From: an uncultured Saprospiraceae bacterium
GTDB lineage: Bacteria > Bacteroidota > Bacteroidia > Chitinophagales > Saprospiraceae
Direction of reading: 5' to 3'
NCBI GenBank assembly: GCA_937959095.1
Contig: CALGLY010000463.1
Span: forward strand, 1 to 5,175
Length of the DNA stretch: 5,175 bases
In this document: piece by piece, positions 4,514 through 5,175 of the stretch
How the letters are laid out: the number at the start of each line of letters is the position of its first letter
How positions within the stretch are numbered: position 1 is the first letter of the stretch
Notes under the pieces: model-generated
Database searches by the model: none
Seen by the model: the letters and a program-made list of their open reading frames with translations, nothing else
What the model was told of the DNA's origin: nothing
Position numbers and translations under genes: made by a program

Positions 4514-5175
4514 ATGAAAAATATAATCTTTCTTTTCGCAATGTCAATTTCACTTACGAGTATAGGACAAAACACGGATTTTGTAATGCTTTCGCAAGAA
4601 CTTCTCGAAGCAGCACGCCAAAATGGACCCAGCAAAGATATACAGGAACGCTTAGCTAAGGTGTCTTTGAGCGAGCTAAATACGGACTTAGATACGGATA
4701 CGAAACGGAAGGCATTCTGGATCAATATATACAATGCTTATGTGCAAATCATTTTGACAGCAGCGCCTGAAAAATTTGAAGATAGAGGTGCTTTTTTTAG
4801 TGGCGCGCAAATAAAACTAGTAGGACGTGAACTCAGCTTTGATGATATAGAACATGGTATTATTCGGGGTTCGCAGTCGAAATATGCGCTAGGGTTTATT
4901 CCGAAATGGTTTGTCAATGATTTTGAGCGCAAACTTCGAGTGCGAGAACGTGATGGACGGGTGCATTTCGCTCTCAATTGTGGTGCAAAGAGCTGTCCGC
5001 CTATTCCAATATTGGATGCTAATCGATTGGAGGAACAATTGGATGCTGCAAGTCGTGCCTATTTACAAGGGACTACGACCTATGATGCAACTACAAACAA
5101 GGCTGGCGTGACTGCACTCTTTAGCTGGTTCAGAGGAGATTTTGGCAATCTAAGTGGTGTACGTGACTATTTGCG
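4514..5175 (+). CDS. DUF547 domain protein, exported, 3' truncated by the window end
   Basis: An open frame of 220 codons plus two bases with no stop before the window ends. Residues 1-18 form a signal peptide (Lys2, hydrophobic core, cleavage near SIG-QN), so the protein is likely periplasmic or exported. The remainder matches DUF547: KRKAFWINIYNAYVQ (64-78), ISFDDIEHG-like LSFDDIEHGII (107-117), RVHFALNCGAKSCPP (149-163) with the paired cysteines Cys156 and Cys161, and a following helix with AYLQG (182-186). DUF547 is usually about 220-260 residues with signal, so little is missing. Its biochemical function is not established; its conserved Cys/His/Asn residues suggest an enzyme-like site, which is inference. 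It diverges from the TIGR04283-type glycosyltransferase, a pairing I associate with arsenosugar-type neighbourhoods, which would predict radical-SAM genes beyond the window. Confidence 0.85.
   Translation, partial: MKNIIFLFAMSISLTSIGQNTDFVMLSQELLEAARQNGPSKDIQERLAKVSLSELNTDLDTDTKRKAFWINIYNAYVQIILTAAPEKFEDRGAFFSGAQIKLVGRELSFDDIEHGIIRGSQSKYALGFIPKWFVNDFERKLRVRERDGRVHFALNCGAKSCPPIPILDANRLEEQLDAASRAYLQGTTTYDATTNKAGVTALFSWFRGDFGNLSGVRDYL

Noticed and set aside
4483..4977. Minus-strand open frames of 83 and 79 codons
   Set aside because: Both are antisense to the DUF547 gene, whose plus-strand reading has clear family motifs and a signal peptide.
4911..5111. Plus-strand open frame of 66 codons
   Set aside because: It overlaps the DUF547 domain in another frame and lacks any recognisable feature.

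Overview
The window looks like a chromosomal segment from a member of the Bacteroidota. It is AT-rich, with long AT-rich intergenic stretches and no recognisable Shine-Dalgarno sequences. Two TATATTTG boxes match the -7 element of the Bacteroidota housekeeping sigma factor. The proteins (a GH113-type lipoprotein, a FadL/OmpP1 porin, a TIGR04283-type glycosyltransferase and a DUF547 protein) resemble those common in that phylum. No genus can be named from this sequence.

Layout. Positions 113-405 hold two nearly identical copies (116 of 118 bases) of a tRNA-like gene on the minus strand, with a good Bacteroidota-type promoter at 444-476. Each copy has a tRNA acceptor stem, D arm and T arm. Each also has a 47-nt region where a normal variable arm would lie, and an anticodon loop without U33. 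A plus-strand gene for a secreted, probably lipid-anchored, GH113-like glycoside hydrolase follows at 677-1696. The 473-base gap 1697-2169 holds a weak hairpin behind the hydrolase and an apparent free-standing small RNA (about 1912-2043: TATATTTG box, 10-bp stem, strong intrinsic terminator). It also holds a 112-bp imperfect palindrome that separates the small RNA from the convergent porin gene.

On the minus strand lie a FadL/OmpP1-type outer-membrane transporter (2170-3633) and, upstream of it, a small family-2 glycosyltransferase of the TIGR04283 type (3749-4441). A palindromic, repetitive 115-bp spacer separates them. Divergent from the glycosyltransferase, at 4514, starts an exported DUF547 protein that runs off the window end.

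How the parts may work together: the glycosyltransferase/DUF547 pair recalls gene neighbourhoods annotated as arsenosugar biosynthesis, but no ArsS or ArsM is in view, so that is only a context guess. The hydrolase and the porin have no visible functional link to them. The least ordinary parts are the RNAs: the tandem tRNA-like pair and the small RNA at about 1912-2043.
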